Positions 36,308 through 49,201 of a stretch of DNA of 64,000 nucleotides are shown one piece after another. Made by a program: the position numbers and the translations under genes. The notes beneath the pieces were generated by a model. The model had not been told where the DNA came from. It saw only the letters and a list, made by a program, of their open reading frames with translations, and did not search any database. Within the stretch, counting starts at the first letter, position 1. Every line of letters starts with the position of its first letter. The stretch covers positions 62,001 to 126,000 of the forward strand of contig CAJNYU010001987.1 in the NCBI GenBank assembly GCA_905331475.1, given 5' to 3'. The stretch comes from Rotaria socialis. Lineage: Eukaryota > Rotifera > Eurotatoria > Philodinida > Philodinidae.

Positions 36308-37711
36308 TCAACTTGTACTGTTCATAGGCGTATTTGTGGCTGTTGAATCTGATATTGTTGTTGAAGATGCATTATTGGCACTAGCTTGTTGAATTAATTC
36401 AGCTAGTTTAACTTTATCGACTGATGTTGAGCCGAGTAATGCTTGTGCCACTTCTGGAATAATATGAATTGTGATCATAGGCATATTTGATGAGGATGAA
36501 CCATCTGTTGTTAATGTAGGTGTTATTCGTGTCAACGGAGCAATAGCGATTAAATCTTGAGCATTTGTAAAATTAATAGTAACACGCTTACTGTTACCAC
36601 TATTATTGTTTGAATCTAATAATGTTGTTGTTGAAATTGTTTTTATATCGGATTTTGTAATGTTTAGAGTATGCATAGGTGTTGATGTGGTTGCCATGGG
36701 TAAGCGTACTTTTTTCGTGCACGGATGACGATGTAATAATATTTCTAATTGGTTTTTTTGATCATTTAATGTTTGAACAGTATGTTCAAGAGATTTTTGT
36801 TGTTCCAATAATTGTTCTTCAACCTATAATGAATAAATAATCATTTGAAAAATGACATACGAATTATTTTTATTCGAAACAAATCACCTTTTCTAATTCT
36901 TCGCGGAGGTCATTTCGTTTTCGTCGGCATTTAGCAGCAGCTTGTTTGTTTCTATCTCGACGTTGTCTACGTTTTACGTCTTCATCAGGTGGAAGCTATA
37001 AGAGAGAAAAGTAAAATTTTCATTTTTTTCTAAATTTCTTATCGAGAAATAGAAAATTGAATTCTACTAACTGGTTCATCTTTACTTTTTCGTCCATTGG
37101 CAAGTGTGGGCGCAATACTTTTTCTAGGTTTAACCACAATTGGACCATATTGTATTGGTTCAACTGTTTGTTGCCTATGTTTTTTTGATGTTGAAATCGA
37201 TTTATTTGATTTACCTCGTGTTGATTTCGTGCGAGGTTTCGAATCATTTTGTGATTGATTATATTCGTCGGTTGACATTGATGTATCATCATCGTCATCT
37301 TCATCACCAACTAACATTTCATCATGCTTCGTTGGAGTAAGTTTAGCTTGATTTGCCAAAGACATTGCTGTTGGTACACCACGAGGTGTTGTATAATCGG
37401 CCAATGCTAATATTGGTAAAGCTGTGGGACTTGGAACACTAATGACATTCTTTAGAAGACAAAAGAGAAAAATGAATTTTATAATAAAAATATTAGGAAT
37501 TTGCTTTTTTTTTGTTACGTACTAATTGTTTGACAGTTGTTGTTGCTCTCTGTCGTCCAGTAGCCATTGAAACAAGAGTGTTTGCAACTTCAGCAGCTGT
37601 ATTTTCAGTATGAATATGTGTGATGGAATTATTTGAAACTAGTACTGTTGGGGAACCCGATAGATCTTGTGTTTGAACACTCTTTTCTGCGGTTTGTTGT
37701 TGTGTTGACAT
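36308..37711 (-). CDS. AP-1 bZIP transcription factor, Fos/ATF3-like
   Basis: Four exons, 37523-37711, 37072-37449, 36888-36995 and 36308-36823, join in phase to 396 aa. Exon 3 carries the basic region KRRQRRDRNKQAAAKCRRKR, with the N-x7-R DNA-contact pattern (NKQAAAKCR). The leucine zipper runs into exon 4 (LEKVEEQLLEQQKSLEHTV, then LNDQKNQLEILLHRH), ending in the HRHPC motif typical of the Fos/Fra/ATF3/JDP2 branch. Upstream is an acidic run (DEDDDDD) and a Ser/Thr/Lys-rich linker; the C-terminus is Thr/Ser/Asn-rich. The protein should dimerise with Jun-type partners and bind AP-1/CRE sites in the nucleus. Fos versus ATF3 cannot be decided from sequence alone. Confidence 0.88.
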
Positions 37712-38105
37712 TTTAAAAAGAGTCGGTGTAAATGTTTGTGTCTTCGATCTGAATTACGTAACGAAAGTAAGAAAGAATAAATTAATAAATAAATAAAAAC
37801 ATGATAGTAATTGAAATATGATATTGATTTTTTTTATTTCTCTTCTGAGAAAGTACCAGATGGTGGAATGAAAGCAAGATTTGCAGATTGAAGACGTACA
37901 TGGAAAAAAATCTCGTTCAAAGTTATGTAGAGGAAGATCAAACAGAAGAAGAAAAAAGAGAGTTTTGCATCGCACGAGGTACTGACATTAGTCAGTCTGC
38001 TTACCGCCCGTTGAATCAGCGTCGCATCATCAGAACGCAAAGTACTTTAATCAGAAAATCGCTAAATAGAGTTATAGTTGTGCATATAGTCTATACTCCC
38101 TTAAC

Positions 38106-38139
<34 letters not shown>

Positions 38140-39847
38140 CCGCATACTCATCAATCGTTTTTGCAATTGCTTCGTCTTTGCGCCCCTGATTGTTCTCTCA
38201 CTCAGCTGCCGAGGAAGCGCAAAAAAGGAACGAAGGAGAAAAATACGTTTGGAGGACGATGACGCATGAATTTTTCTATTCGTCTCATTTTTACGTTACA
38301 CGTTCTTTTCCTAGTTGCTGTAGATGATGATTAATGACGCACACGCATCATAAAAAAACACAGGACAAACAAAACTTGATGACAAAATCTGCGTCAGATC
38401 TTATACGTGAATATGTAGGGGCGTTATTGTCATGTTTGCTCTATGATTCATATTAAATATGAGAAAAAAAAATCTTTCTTAAATAATAATCAAACTTGTG
38501 CAGTAACGTGAAAAAGACTGTATAGAAATATCATGAATCAGAAAATAAATGTACTCTATCTACATTCTCAATCGTTTTTATACAAATAATTATATTCTAT
38601 ATTTAAAAATGAGTCAAGAAAAGAGTTACGTTTTTACTTCTTTTATATTAAAGCTATCAGATAATCGTTCAAAAAAAAAAAGAAGCATACCTATCTTGCA
38701 CAACACTGAATACAACGTTTCGTCGTTCCATTGCCGTTAATTTTTTTCCATTTATTAAAATCTGAAACAGATTAAATCCGTCGAAATAAAAATTAAGGTA
38801 CTGGAGTTAAATTAATTGATAAGAAACAAGCTTTTGTTTTCAATGTTTTAAGTTCAAGGTCATTTTCTATAAGCATTGAATTTCAATCAGATTAGGGTTA
38901 CACCTGGTTGTTTTATTCATAGAAACTAAAAAGAAAAATAATTTAAGAAACTTTATTATTCAAAATTTAATAATTTTCTCTATTATACTCGACCTGGTTA
39001 TTTTTTCGGGAACAAAAACAATATAGGACATTTTAATTTTAGTACCTTTTTTGTCAATATGATATTATGTATGTCGCAAGTACATTTTAATGATTAAGCG
39101 AAAAAACGAAATTATTTATATCGTCGGATATAAATCATTAATTCAATTCAGTCGATATTATTGACAGTATCATAAAGACAAGTTCAAAATCAGTTTTTTA
39201 TGAGAATTTGTAGTTATCCTAACATGTGTGTGTATTCGAAATAAAACAGTGATCGCTCTCCTAAAATATCATACATTTCATTCGTCATTTGTATATACAT
39301 ATATCGGTAAGTGACATCGTCTAGACAATAGGCGTAATGATATGTTTATTTAAGTTTTTAAAATGACCGATTTATAATTAACAACTATTAGATTCGTTCG
39401 TGAATTGAATTCAGAAATTCAAAATTTTATTACACGTCTCTCAACTCGATAAAATATTTTACTATTTGTAAAATATTTTTGATATGATGAAATTTCATGT
39501 AAAACTTCCTCAATGGTTTCATTCAAACGATTCAATCTACTAGAAATAACTATATTCTCATTAAATAGACTAAACTAAACTTACCTATATTAATGTTTGT
39601 ATATACATAAATAATGACATGAACATTCTCAATAATCAAACTTAAAAGAAAATCTAAAATTAGAAACAATGTAACTAGTTAACAATCACTTGATATCACT
39701 GTAGCATATATATGTATATCAAAAAAAGAAAAGAAATGAAAAGAAAAAGATGAACTTTTGCTAACATAACAAACAACATCCACAACATTGGACTATATCG
39801 AACAGATGATAAATAGGAGGAAAAAAAATAATATCTATATACATATG
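37712..39847. other. Intergenic between Fos-like (5') and CNOT11 (3')
   Basis: Probably the Fos-like promoter region. It contains a (CA)n microsatellite at 38107-38137. The 124-aa open frame on the plus strand at 37888-38262 runs through that repeat and has no family look, so I do not call it a gene. Confidence 0.5.
38107..38137 (+). repeat. (CA)n microsatellite
   Basis: About 15 uninterrupted CA units, in the upstream region of the Fos-like gene. Confidence 0.95.
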
Positions 39848-41942
39848 TCATTCATCATTGGCTGTCAATGGTGTTGAGATCATCGTCGTTGCTGTCGTAT
39901 CATTATTATTATTATCATTATTATTTCGTAATTCGTATGATTTAACAAGTTGAAATAGTGCTCCTGCTTCTTTTATGTGACGAAAATTAATACAAAAACC
40001 TTGAATATCCAAGAAAAGATCTCTTATGTCAATCACTTTATTACGTATTAACGATTGAATAAAAACGCTAACAAGACGTACGAAACGATTTTGTAAATAT
40101 TTATCTTTGGTTTCTTCGCAGGTTTTTATACATGTTGATATATATAAATGAAGAAATTCTTGTGGTAATTCCATTGACGTTGACAAACGATTAACAACTT
40201 CCATAGAATGCAAGCTCATATTCATATTGAGTAATGATGATAAATATTCAGTCATTTGATTTGATGCAATTAATTTCAATAAACATTGTATACTTATTAG
40301 TGGACTATTTTCAACTAAGATTGGTAATTTTGATGGTACAAGACCAATATGATAAACAACATTTGGATCGTTATCAAGTTCATCTAATAATTTTTGTTGC
40401 TGCTGTAAATTTAATGCACCTTGATAAGCTTTATCCATTAACTGACGAATTTCATAGTTGATTGTATTTGAAATACACAGCGTCGAATCCCAGGTAAATA
40501 ATGATGGATCGTAATCAATAGGCGATAACCAAACTAATTCATCTATAGTACATTCATGTAATGGGGGAACAAGACGAAGAAATTCCGGATGGATGGTTTG
40601 TTCCATTGCATTATTTGACAATAAGCGTTCAATGGTTTGCCGACTATCATTTGAACGATGCCGTGGACCACCGATGAGTGTGTCGAATCCATACTAGAAA
40701 ATTAGAAAAAGAAGATTGTCTGAAAATTGTTTCTTATGTATGATGAAGAACTGAGAACTTTTAGATTTTATTTCTTAATGATAACAACGAACACATATTT
40801 ATTAAAAAAAGATTTCATTAACAGAAACAATTTCCTATTGTCAGCTTTTAAAGAAACGTCTGCACGAATATGTTAGATTTTATGTTGAATTTCCCTCTCA
40901 TATAAGCAGATAGTTTTCTGAAAATAGCTTGGCATTATATTATTCTAGTAAACAAAGTTTTACTCTCAAACTCTAATAGCTATGTGTAATGATTGAAGTA
41001 GAATAATAATAGTTCATTAAAAGATTGACTAGTCAACTTATTTTAGTGATGCTAATCATTGCATAGAGATAATCGAGAAGAAAATAGCTACTAGATTTGA
41101 ATTACATTTTTGTAGAAATTTAGAGAATAGCTTGAAACAGACGGTTACAGTACACTTGAATATCATGTAATTATATGGTAGGAATAGAAATTTTTGACAC
41201 GCATGAAGAATAGTTCATTTTGTGTGTTCAAGTCTTAAAAAACTAATCTTAAACTAAGAAGACACCTCTATTTTCCTTCCATTTAATAGAACTCCTGTTT
41301 ATTTATAAGGTATTAATTAAGTAAATAAGACGAATAATCTCTTTCGAAAGATTAATAACATACATAATTAACTTCTGGATCATCAATGACAGCCGGTAAA
41401 TGACATTGAACAAGAACAGGTAACTGTTGTAAACGTTCTTGGATTTTTTCTTTCAGCTCATCTTTTCCACTATCATCTTTCGTTGTTGGTAAACCTGTTT
41501 GTAAAATTTGATTGGGCGTTTTTTTTAAAAATTCTTTAGTATTATTATTAGTATTTATTAATGTTTTAACAAACCAACGTTCATGTTGCGTTACAGGTGA
41601 TATAAACCAATGGAAATGTTTTTGTGTTGATAAATTTTCTCCATTATTATTTTGTAGTATCGATATAAATACCGGTGCAAATGGATTCATATGTATTGAT
41701 TGTAACTCGCTTTTATACATATCATTAAATAGGAAAAGTATTATGAGACGTTGCTGTGGTGTTGGAATAAGATCACGATTTTGTAATAGAAGAACAAGAG
41801 CATTGCCTACACGCAAATAATCAGACTTAGATATATTATGTTGAAATTGAGCTGAGATTTGTTCAAATGTTAATGATGAACCGCATGTATCTTCGTTAAG
41901 AAAATTTAAAATGAGATTAATATCTTTCGATGATAAAGACAT
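39848..41942 (-). CDS. CNOT11: CCR4-NOT transcription complex subunit 11
   Basis: Two exons, 41364-41942 and 39848-40693, give 474 aa with a 670-base intron (donor GTATGT, acceptor TTCTAG). The N-terminus (MSLSSKDINLILNFL, then GNALVLLLQNRDLIPTPQQR and RLIILFLFNDMYKSEL, NPFAPVFISIL) follows the CNOT11 pattern. Exon 2 begins YGFDTLIGGPRHRS and contains the DUF2363-type C-terminal domain (HPEFLRLVPPLHECTIDELV, then PLISIQCLLKLI, VEVVNRLST-like helices and a terminal VKSYELR). CNOT11 docks with CNOT10 on the N-terminus of CNOT1 in the deadenylase complex. The head-to-head ARIH1 gene starts 381 bases away. Confidence 0.93.
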
Positions 41943-42323
41943 GTTAAGGAATTCTACTTTTTTTATTATTATCGATTAAACTGTACAAACAAAAAAAAGT
42001 TATACATCACATAGAATGGAGAACGTTATGTACCAATACAAAATCTTGAAGATGTCGTTCAATCGATAATAAATTTTTGTTTTCTTCGAATATTTTTTTG
42101 TTGAAATTGTTTTAATAAGAATTATAATTTTATTTGAAATTATATTTAATTGTAACAAATTCTATTGGTACCTCTCAAGAAATCAACCACGAAAATGGTA
42201 GATATCAGATGATACATTGTACGAGTGCATTTTTTTTATCGATAATTGTAATTTCTCAGTTGTCATATCAACTAAATAATAATATATTCGAATATTTTTG
42301 CTTTGTTTCATATTAGTATTAAT
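41943..42323. promoter_or_regulatory. Divergent promoter region of CNOT11 and ARIH1
   Basis: 381 bases separate the two outward-facing start codons, so both genes must draw their 5' signals from it or from within each other. AT-rich; no individual element identified. Confidence 0.6.
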
Positions 42324-45300
42324 ATGGCAGATGATGAGCAATTTGATATAGATGTAGATAGTGAAATGGAAGATGACGACGACAACGATGACGACGAAGG
42401 ATCGGACGACGACACAGGCTTTTTTCCAATTGATGAACCCATTGTACATTCATCACAATCGAATACAACAACAGCAGCATCATCAATACAGGCAACAAAA
42501 CAAGGAAGAGGAACATCGGAACAATCAGTAAATAAATATTCGAGTGGAACCAGTGCATCGACTGTACATCCACAAGATAATAATTTTGAATATGTTGGTA
42601 AGTGTGAATCTTTAACAAATTTTAATTGTAGAGATTTTCTAAAGGAAAATTCTTCTATAGATTTGAAATCTTCTTGTTTTTGCCTGAAACAAAACAGAGT
42701 ACAAACATTGATTGCTGAACTTTCTTTCATTCTTTCATTCTTCAATCTACTATCTTTATTTAGTATTATCACAAGATGATATAGTCAAATATATGGTAGA
42801 ATGTATTAAAGAAGTCAATGAAGTTATTAAATTACCATCAACAACCGTACGTTTATTACTGCATCATTTTCGTTGGGATAAAGAAAAACTAATGGAACGT
42901 TTCTATGATCCTAATCATCAAGATGAATTATTTCGACAAGCACATATTGTTAATCCATTTAAGAAACCTCCTCATTTTCATACACAATTATCGAGTTCAT
43001 CACATCGTACGACACGTCGTCAATTATCAACGACGTCACCTTCGCCTTCACCATCAGTAACAATTACAACGAATCCATTGAAACCTGTAACTGAACAAAC
43101 ATGTGCTATATGTTGTTCAACTAAACCAATCAATGAAATGGCTGGTCTCGAGTGTGGTCATAATTTTTGTATTATCTGTTGGCAATATTATCTAACAACG
43201 AAAATTATGCATGAAGGCATTGGACAGACAATCCCTTGTCCAGCTAAATGTGACATTCTAGTCGATGATAAAACTGTATTACGTCTTATTGAAAATTCCA
43301 ATGTTCGTCAAAAGTATCAACATTTAATAACGAATTCATTTGTCGAATGCAATCGAAATATGCGATGGTGTCCCGGTGCGAATTGTACCAATGCTATAAA
43401 AGCATCTTATTGTGACGTGGCAATGGTAAATCGATTATGATTTATTATTTTCTTATCTTTCTATATATTGTTTTTAAAAAAAAACAGGTTACTTGTACGA
43501 CATGTAAAACATCATTTTGTTTTCAATGTGGACAATCTTGGCATGAGCCAATCAAATGTAAATGGCTTAAAAAATGGCAAAAAAAGTGTCACGATGATAG
43601 TGAAACCAGTAACTGGATTGCTGCCAATACGAAAGAATGTCCTAAGTGTCATGCTACTATTGGTAAGATCAAAGTTCAATATTTAATGCGGTGCGAAGCA
43701 CAGCATTCATGTAGTCCGTCGCGAGTTTTTTTTTCGTTCTTTCAAACTTGAGTACGCATAAAAAGTTCTTATTAAGTGACGCGATGATCTAAAGAACCGT
43801 AAATGATAGAAAATCCATTCAAACTAGATATGAAACTATGGAGGTCGAACTTGTTACATCTTTTTTCCGATTTACAATACTAAATTTCGTTCGCCCAAAA
43901 ATATGATTCGAAAATGAAGGTTTTGAAAGGCTTTATTGTTTGATAGTTTCGCGCTAATTAAAATGACGTCATGAATAGTGTTAACCAATAGTCTATTGCT
44001 TTACATCTGATTCAAGATAATGATTCATGGAAATAAATAATCGTTCAATGAAAAAACTCGTTAGAAAGCTGGTTGTTACATTTTCAGAAAGATCTCCTAG
44101 TGATGAAATTTAAAATGGTCCATTTAAGAATAGTGAATGCGAAATTTTTATTCAAAATTCGTATACGGAAATTTAAAAAAATAATCGATTCGAATGAATC
44201 TTAAAGCGGATCAATTATTTTTTTTAAATCTTATTCTCGCTACTTTCGAAAATTCGGCTCGTGTGCTTCGCACCGCATTTCGTAGTCGAGTGAAACTCGA
44301 ATACCATCTAGTTTGTAAATAAATCGAACTTATAGTATCGCTACAGAATATTATAAGTAATAGAACATGAGATTAACTGAGAAATAATTGTTAAGAAAGT
44401 ACTCTGTAATGATAATCTTATCAGTTATCTATCTTGCATAAGAGATTTCGAATGAATTTCTATTCGTTATCAATGATGTCTTGATAAGAGTAAAGTAATC
44501 AGAGATAATTTACAATAAAAACTATCGAATTACCAATATATTCTTTTGCATATTGATCCGTTGAGTCTTGTTTAGTTTTAATTGACAATAGTCAAAATTG
44601 AAGAAGTTCTAGACTTTTATTAATATTTTTTTATAGTATAAAACTATCGTTGATACAAAATGCTATAGAATTAACTCGAAATACATGTAAGATATACTTC
44701 AATTATAGTATTGATTTTCTCTCTTTTGAAGTTTGAATTGTAATTACAACTGAGTATCTTGGTCGTAATCATAGGTAGCTAGTAGTTGCTCATAACTTAT
44801 CGTTGGCTGAACTTATAACAAATTCTTTTCATTATCAAAGTTGAATCGAATTAATCTTTTATTCTAGAAAAAAATGGCGGTTGTAATCACTTAATTTGTA
44901 AAAATCAATCTTGCAAATATGAATTTTGTTGGGTATGTTTGAGTGCTTGGGAACCGCATGGTTCATCGTGGTATAATTGTAATCGTTTTAATGAAGATGA
45001 TGCTAAAAAAGCTCGTGACGAACAAGAACGTTCAAGAGCAGCACTCCAACGCTACTTACATTATTATAAACGTTATCATAATCATCATGAATCATTACGA
45101 TTAGAAAATAAACTATTGGATCAAGTACAAAAACACATGGAATCAATGCAACAACAAATGAGTTGGATTGAAGTACAATTTCTTCAAATAGCATGCGATG
45201 TTCTTCGACAATGTCGTCAAACATTGATGTATACGTATCCATTTGCATTTTATCTCAAACGAAACAACCATTCGTATGTTCAACAATAAATTTGTTCGTC

Positions 45301-45609
45301 AAACATGAAGAAAATTTTTGTTTTGTTTCGTTACAGTATTATATTCGAACAGAATCAGGCTGATTTAGAACATGCTACAGAAGAATTAAGCGGATATTTA
45401 GAACGAGATTTTTCTCAGACAAATGCAAGTCTAACAGAATTAAAACAAAAAGTACAAGATAAATATCGTTATTGCAGTACACGTCGTAAAGTACTGTTGG
45501 ATCATGTTACTGAAGGATACGAATGTGAATATTGGTTAGTATTGATTTTTTTGTTTCAAAATAAAATTTCTCTTCGACTGTTTTCAGGGAATACAACGGC
45601 AATGTGTAA
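42324..45609 (+). CDS. ARIH1: Ariadne-1-type RBR E3 ubiquitin ligase
   Basis: Six exons, 42324-42597, 42764-43425, 43488-43662, 44868-45273, 45337-45534 and 45588-45609, give 578 aa (human ARIH1 is 557). The acidic N-terminus ([15 protein letters not shown]) is followed by a UBA-like segment ([19 protein letters not shown]). Next come RING1 ([18 protein letters not shown]), IBR ([20 protein letters not shown]) and RING2/Rcat ([19 protein letters not shown]), with the catalytic Cys as the one before NHLIC. The Ariadne helical domain ends in YLERDFSQ and [12 protein letters not shown]. The protein accepts ubiquitin from E2 onto the Rcat cysteine and works with neddylated cullins. The intron between exons 3 and 4 (1.2 kb) contains a TIR element; splicing should remove it. 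Confidence 0.93.
43687..44278. mobile_element. Short TIR element inside an ARIH1 intron
   Basis: ATGCGGTGCGAAGCACA at 43687-43703 is matched by its exact reverse complement at 44262-44278, bounding about 592 bases of AT-rich DNA with no transposase. This is the form of a non-autonomous DNA transposon (MITE-like). No clear target duplication could be read at the edges. It starts 24 bases after the exon 3 donor. Confidence 0.7.
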
Positions 45610-46660
45610 AAAAAAAGAAATCCAGGTGAATTCGGACTGTCACATCGTTGTTTCCGGACAACCAGAGCTATTTATTTAAATTGTATATGTTCCACCCATG
45701 ACTATCCCTTGCGTTCTTCACTTTATACAGACGATCGTTTTTTTTGCGTATAGTTGTTATTTTGCATTCAACTCTGTATTTTTCTCTCGTTCTTGGTCTC
45801 ACTGAATTGTCTGTGCTATAATCTTTGTCTTTTGTTCGATTTTGTCTAAGGAAGAAAGAAAACAAGGACTAACAGTTTTGTTTTGAAATGATTTAACATG
45901 AATTTTATTGAACGAAAATTTTTATTTTTATTTTTTCATCTATTTTATTTGCATGATATGAATTTGTTACATTTGCATTCTATTCGATTGCTTGATGAAT
46001 CATCCATGAAATCTTAATTGAAAGATATTTTAAACGAGAATCATTTTGAATGTACTCAAACTTTGAAGATAAGCATAGAATTTAATCCGATTAAAGAGGC
46101 ACGATACACGTGCTGCTATGAAGAACAATCAAATGATTAGGCATTTGTTTGTTATAAAATACAAAGAGAAAATCTTTCGAGCATGACGAATGCATTTAAA
46201 CATTGCTTCTTACTAATGATTGATAACGATGAAGATAAGAATGTTGTTTTCATGAAGTAATTCAATATGAAAATCAAAAATCTAATCAAGATATTTGGAA
46301 AGAAAAATATGATAAGGTGGGTGTGGTAATCTAGCATCAATATTATCTGATATTAATAGCATTCAGCATCTTTCCAAATTCGTATTTATATTCTCAGTTG
46401 AAACTGCAAAGATAGTATGCTGTTCATTGGCAATTTACTTCTTCATAAGATATTTTATTTATGCACGCAGAAAAGATTGTAATTTAATATTCAAAAATAC
46501 AATATGACCAATGTTATTGATTGTTTTTATTTATAATGCATTTAATTAAATAGACACATACTAAAATGTTTGACATCTGAATCTACTTTTCTAGCTACAT
46601 ACGTATTTAGATTTTATCGTTTAGAATCATCATGCAAAAACAAAATCTTAAGCAGCGTGT
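45610..46660. other. Intergenic between ARIH1 and FDH 3' ends
   Basis: Convergent 3' ends. A GGTGGGTGTGG motif at about 46315 resembles half a hairpin arm. Nothing else supported. Confidence 0.5.
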
Positions 46661-48760
46661 TTATTTATTTCCTGAGTGACCTTTTGTTGCATCGCCTTCT
46701 GTGTAAGCATTACTAACAACTCTGCCCTTGTCAACAATCAAGTATTCTTCACGTTGTGGTCGTCCGTTAAGCCAATTTTCAAGAATTTCTTTAACACCAG
46801 CTGCATAACGTGCTTGAGCATCAAGTGTTGTGCCTGAATAGTGTGGTGTCATGGCATGACGTGGCATTGAACGCCATGGATGATCTTTTGATGCTGGCTA
46901 TAAGAACGAAAGATATAAGGTGTTATCAAAATTATTTTCTTTGTTTTCACCTGTGGATACCAAACATCTCCAGCATAACCTTCAAGATGATTTGATTTAA
47001 TAGCATCGACCAATGCATCGCGATCTATAATTTTTCCACGTGCTGTATTAACAAGATAACTGCCTTTTTTCATTAATGAAATCATTTTTTTATTAAACAT
47101 ATGTTCTGTTTCGGGATGCAATGGACAATTGATTGTAACAATATCACATTCTTTAACTAATGATTCAACATTTGAATGATATTTAACATTAAGATCTTTT
47201 TCAATAGATTTATCCAAACGAAATTTATCGTAATAATGTAAATGAACATTAAATGGTTTAAGACGTTGTAAAACACGAAGACCAATACGACCAGCAGCCA
47301 CTGTACCGATATGCTTGTTTTCTAAATCACGGGCTTTATCAGCAATTTGTGCTATGTCCCATTCGCCATTGATAACTTGCTGAAAGCATAAAATTTACTT
47401 TTATTAATTGAATAAAATCTTAAGAAAGATTTTTTATATCAACCAATAATGTTTTGCATAGTCCTAGCTAGTGTACTTCGATTCAGTGTACAGTTATAAG
47501 AATGGACTTGATGATAAACGCATCTCATCAGTTCTCATAAGATTAGCAATGCCATTTAAATTTCTATAGATTGCTGTTGGGCTAAGCCTTGTGATCTAAT
47601 TTAATGTGAACTTTTCTAGGCTTATTGAAAATTTCGAGGTACACATTTGTTGCTTCCGAAGACTTTTTAGCAAATATTTGTTCGATAACTTGAAAGCTGA
47701 ATTTTCACTTGTCTACAACTGCCTCAAGGCAACGTTATTTAATCCCTTCGGAAATAGAATATAGAACTAGGTTATTGATCAAAGCAAGCTATTATTAAAA
47801 CATGTCGTTTCACTAAAATATGAATGGAAAGTTTTTTAGGTTCGTTAAAAATTCATACTCTGAGCAACATAGAATCCTGTAGAGTAAGAGTGTCAAGATC
47901 ACTATAGAATAAGATACAGAATACGAAAAAGTCTTATCCTATTCTTAAAAACAATAAGAGATCAACTAATTCTATACTTTTCATCATATCTTCTAAACTT
48001 CGTTGTGCATCATTAAAATTGCTTTCGAATGTACTTGTGTGTAGACGTACTTTATAAGCAGGAATAAAATTTCGTACAAGTGCCAACATTTGCATGACAA
48101 CATGTTCAGCAACACTCACAACATTTGAACCTGATACTTCAGCTTAAAAGCAAAACAAAATAAAGCGATTAAGTTTTATTCAATAGTTTAGGATTCACTT
48201 ACCAACAGTAATTCCTATTAGAAAAATACATAATGAATTAGGTAAAAACAGTTTTCTTTTATCGTATATATAAATAGAAGCCTACCTCGTTTACATGCAG
48301 CTTCTAAATTGACATGATCAGAACCGACACCGGCTGTAATGGCTAATTTTAGATTTTTTGCTTTATCAATACGTTTGTTATCAAGATAGCACGGCCAAAA
48401 TGGTTGCGATATAACAACACTGGCTTCGGGTAAAGTTTTTTCTACAACAGAATTTTCACCTTGCTTATCAGATGTTACAACAAGTTTAAGACGATTTTCA
48501 AGATTATTTTCTTTTATCCATTTGGGTAAGCCAAGTGCATTTTCTACACATCCTAAAATATTTTTATTCCTTTTGCCAGCGTCACCACCTTTTGAAAACA
48601 CAGAAGAACGTTTCAATATTATTAAACAATAAAGAATTAACATCGAACCTTCATAGAGTACAACTAAAACTGTTTGTTGACCACTGGTTGATGCATAACG
48701 TGGTATACGTGTCAATGGATTATTAGATAATAATCCTTTTTTTATTATACTACTTAACAT
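46661..48760 (-). CDS. NAD-dependent formate dehydrogenase
   Basis: Six exons, 48649-48760, 48286-48588, 48203-48214 (12 bases), 48051-48142, 46951-47379 and 46661-46897, give 394 aa, the usual size of eukaryotic FDH. The N-terminus ([13 protein letters not shown] after a basic start) looks like a mitochondrial transit peptide. Key residues can be followed: PFWPCYLD (formate pocket), Asn in [19 protein letters not shown] (dinucleotide fold), Arg in [13 protein letters not shown], Gln in GDVWYPQ and His in MTPHYSGTT. The enzyme oxidises formate to CO2 with reduction of NAD+. FDH of this type is common in plants, fungi and bacteria but not in most animals, so the gene is probably of foreign origin. 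It now has several introns, one of about 660 bases. Confidence 0.93.
48203..48214 (-). other. 12-base microexon of formate dehydrogenase
   Basis: GAATTACTGTTG lies between an AATAG acceptor and a GTAAGT donor. It supplies GITV, joining AACKRG to AEVSGSNVV exactly as the enzyme family requires; skipping it would remove four residues but keep the frame. Confidence 0.85.
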
Positions 48761-49201
48761 TGTTTTTCTCCTTCAATTTATAATAGTATCAAAAGAAATA
48801 CAACCGTGCTTCTCTGACTTATTTTATATGCGCAATTATTTATAGTAGACCGCTTTTATACCCTGTTCGTTTCGTCGTGCATATAGATGATAAGAAAGAA
48901 AAAAGTACGCCGAGTTTAAGTAACGTCTATGAGCAATCGAAGGGTAAATTGCACTATGTGGCATCTATATGGAACTCAGTACTATTCTTTCGTTTTCACA
49001 AGTCAATTCATTTAAGATTTGATAAAGTTCATGGGCAAATTTTAAATCAAAGAAAAAACGAAGCCTACTATTTTTACTTATCCATACTAATATATTAATA
49101 GAATTTTATAAAAGGCAATTTTTAATGAAACGAAAATAATGATAATGTTTTAAAATCAAACAAATTCTTAAAATTGTTGCTTTGCCATTATTATTTGATT
49201 A

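Noticed and set aside
38107..38137. CA repeat as a CRISPR or structured array
   Set aside because: It is a plain dinucleotide microsatellite; no spacers, and the genome is eukaryotic.
37888..38262. 124-aa plus-strand frame upstream of the Fos-like gene
   Set aside because: Runs through the CA microsatellite (THTHTHTH), no family resemblance.
42308..42772. Long minus-strand frame antisense to ARIH1 exon 1
   Set aside because: Mirror of the acidic codon run; Ser-rich composition is a by-product of antisense Asp/Glu codons.
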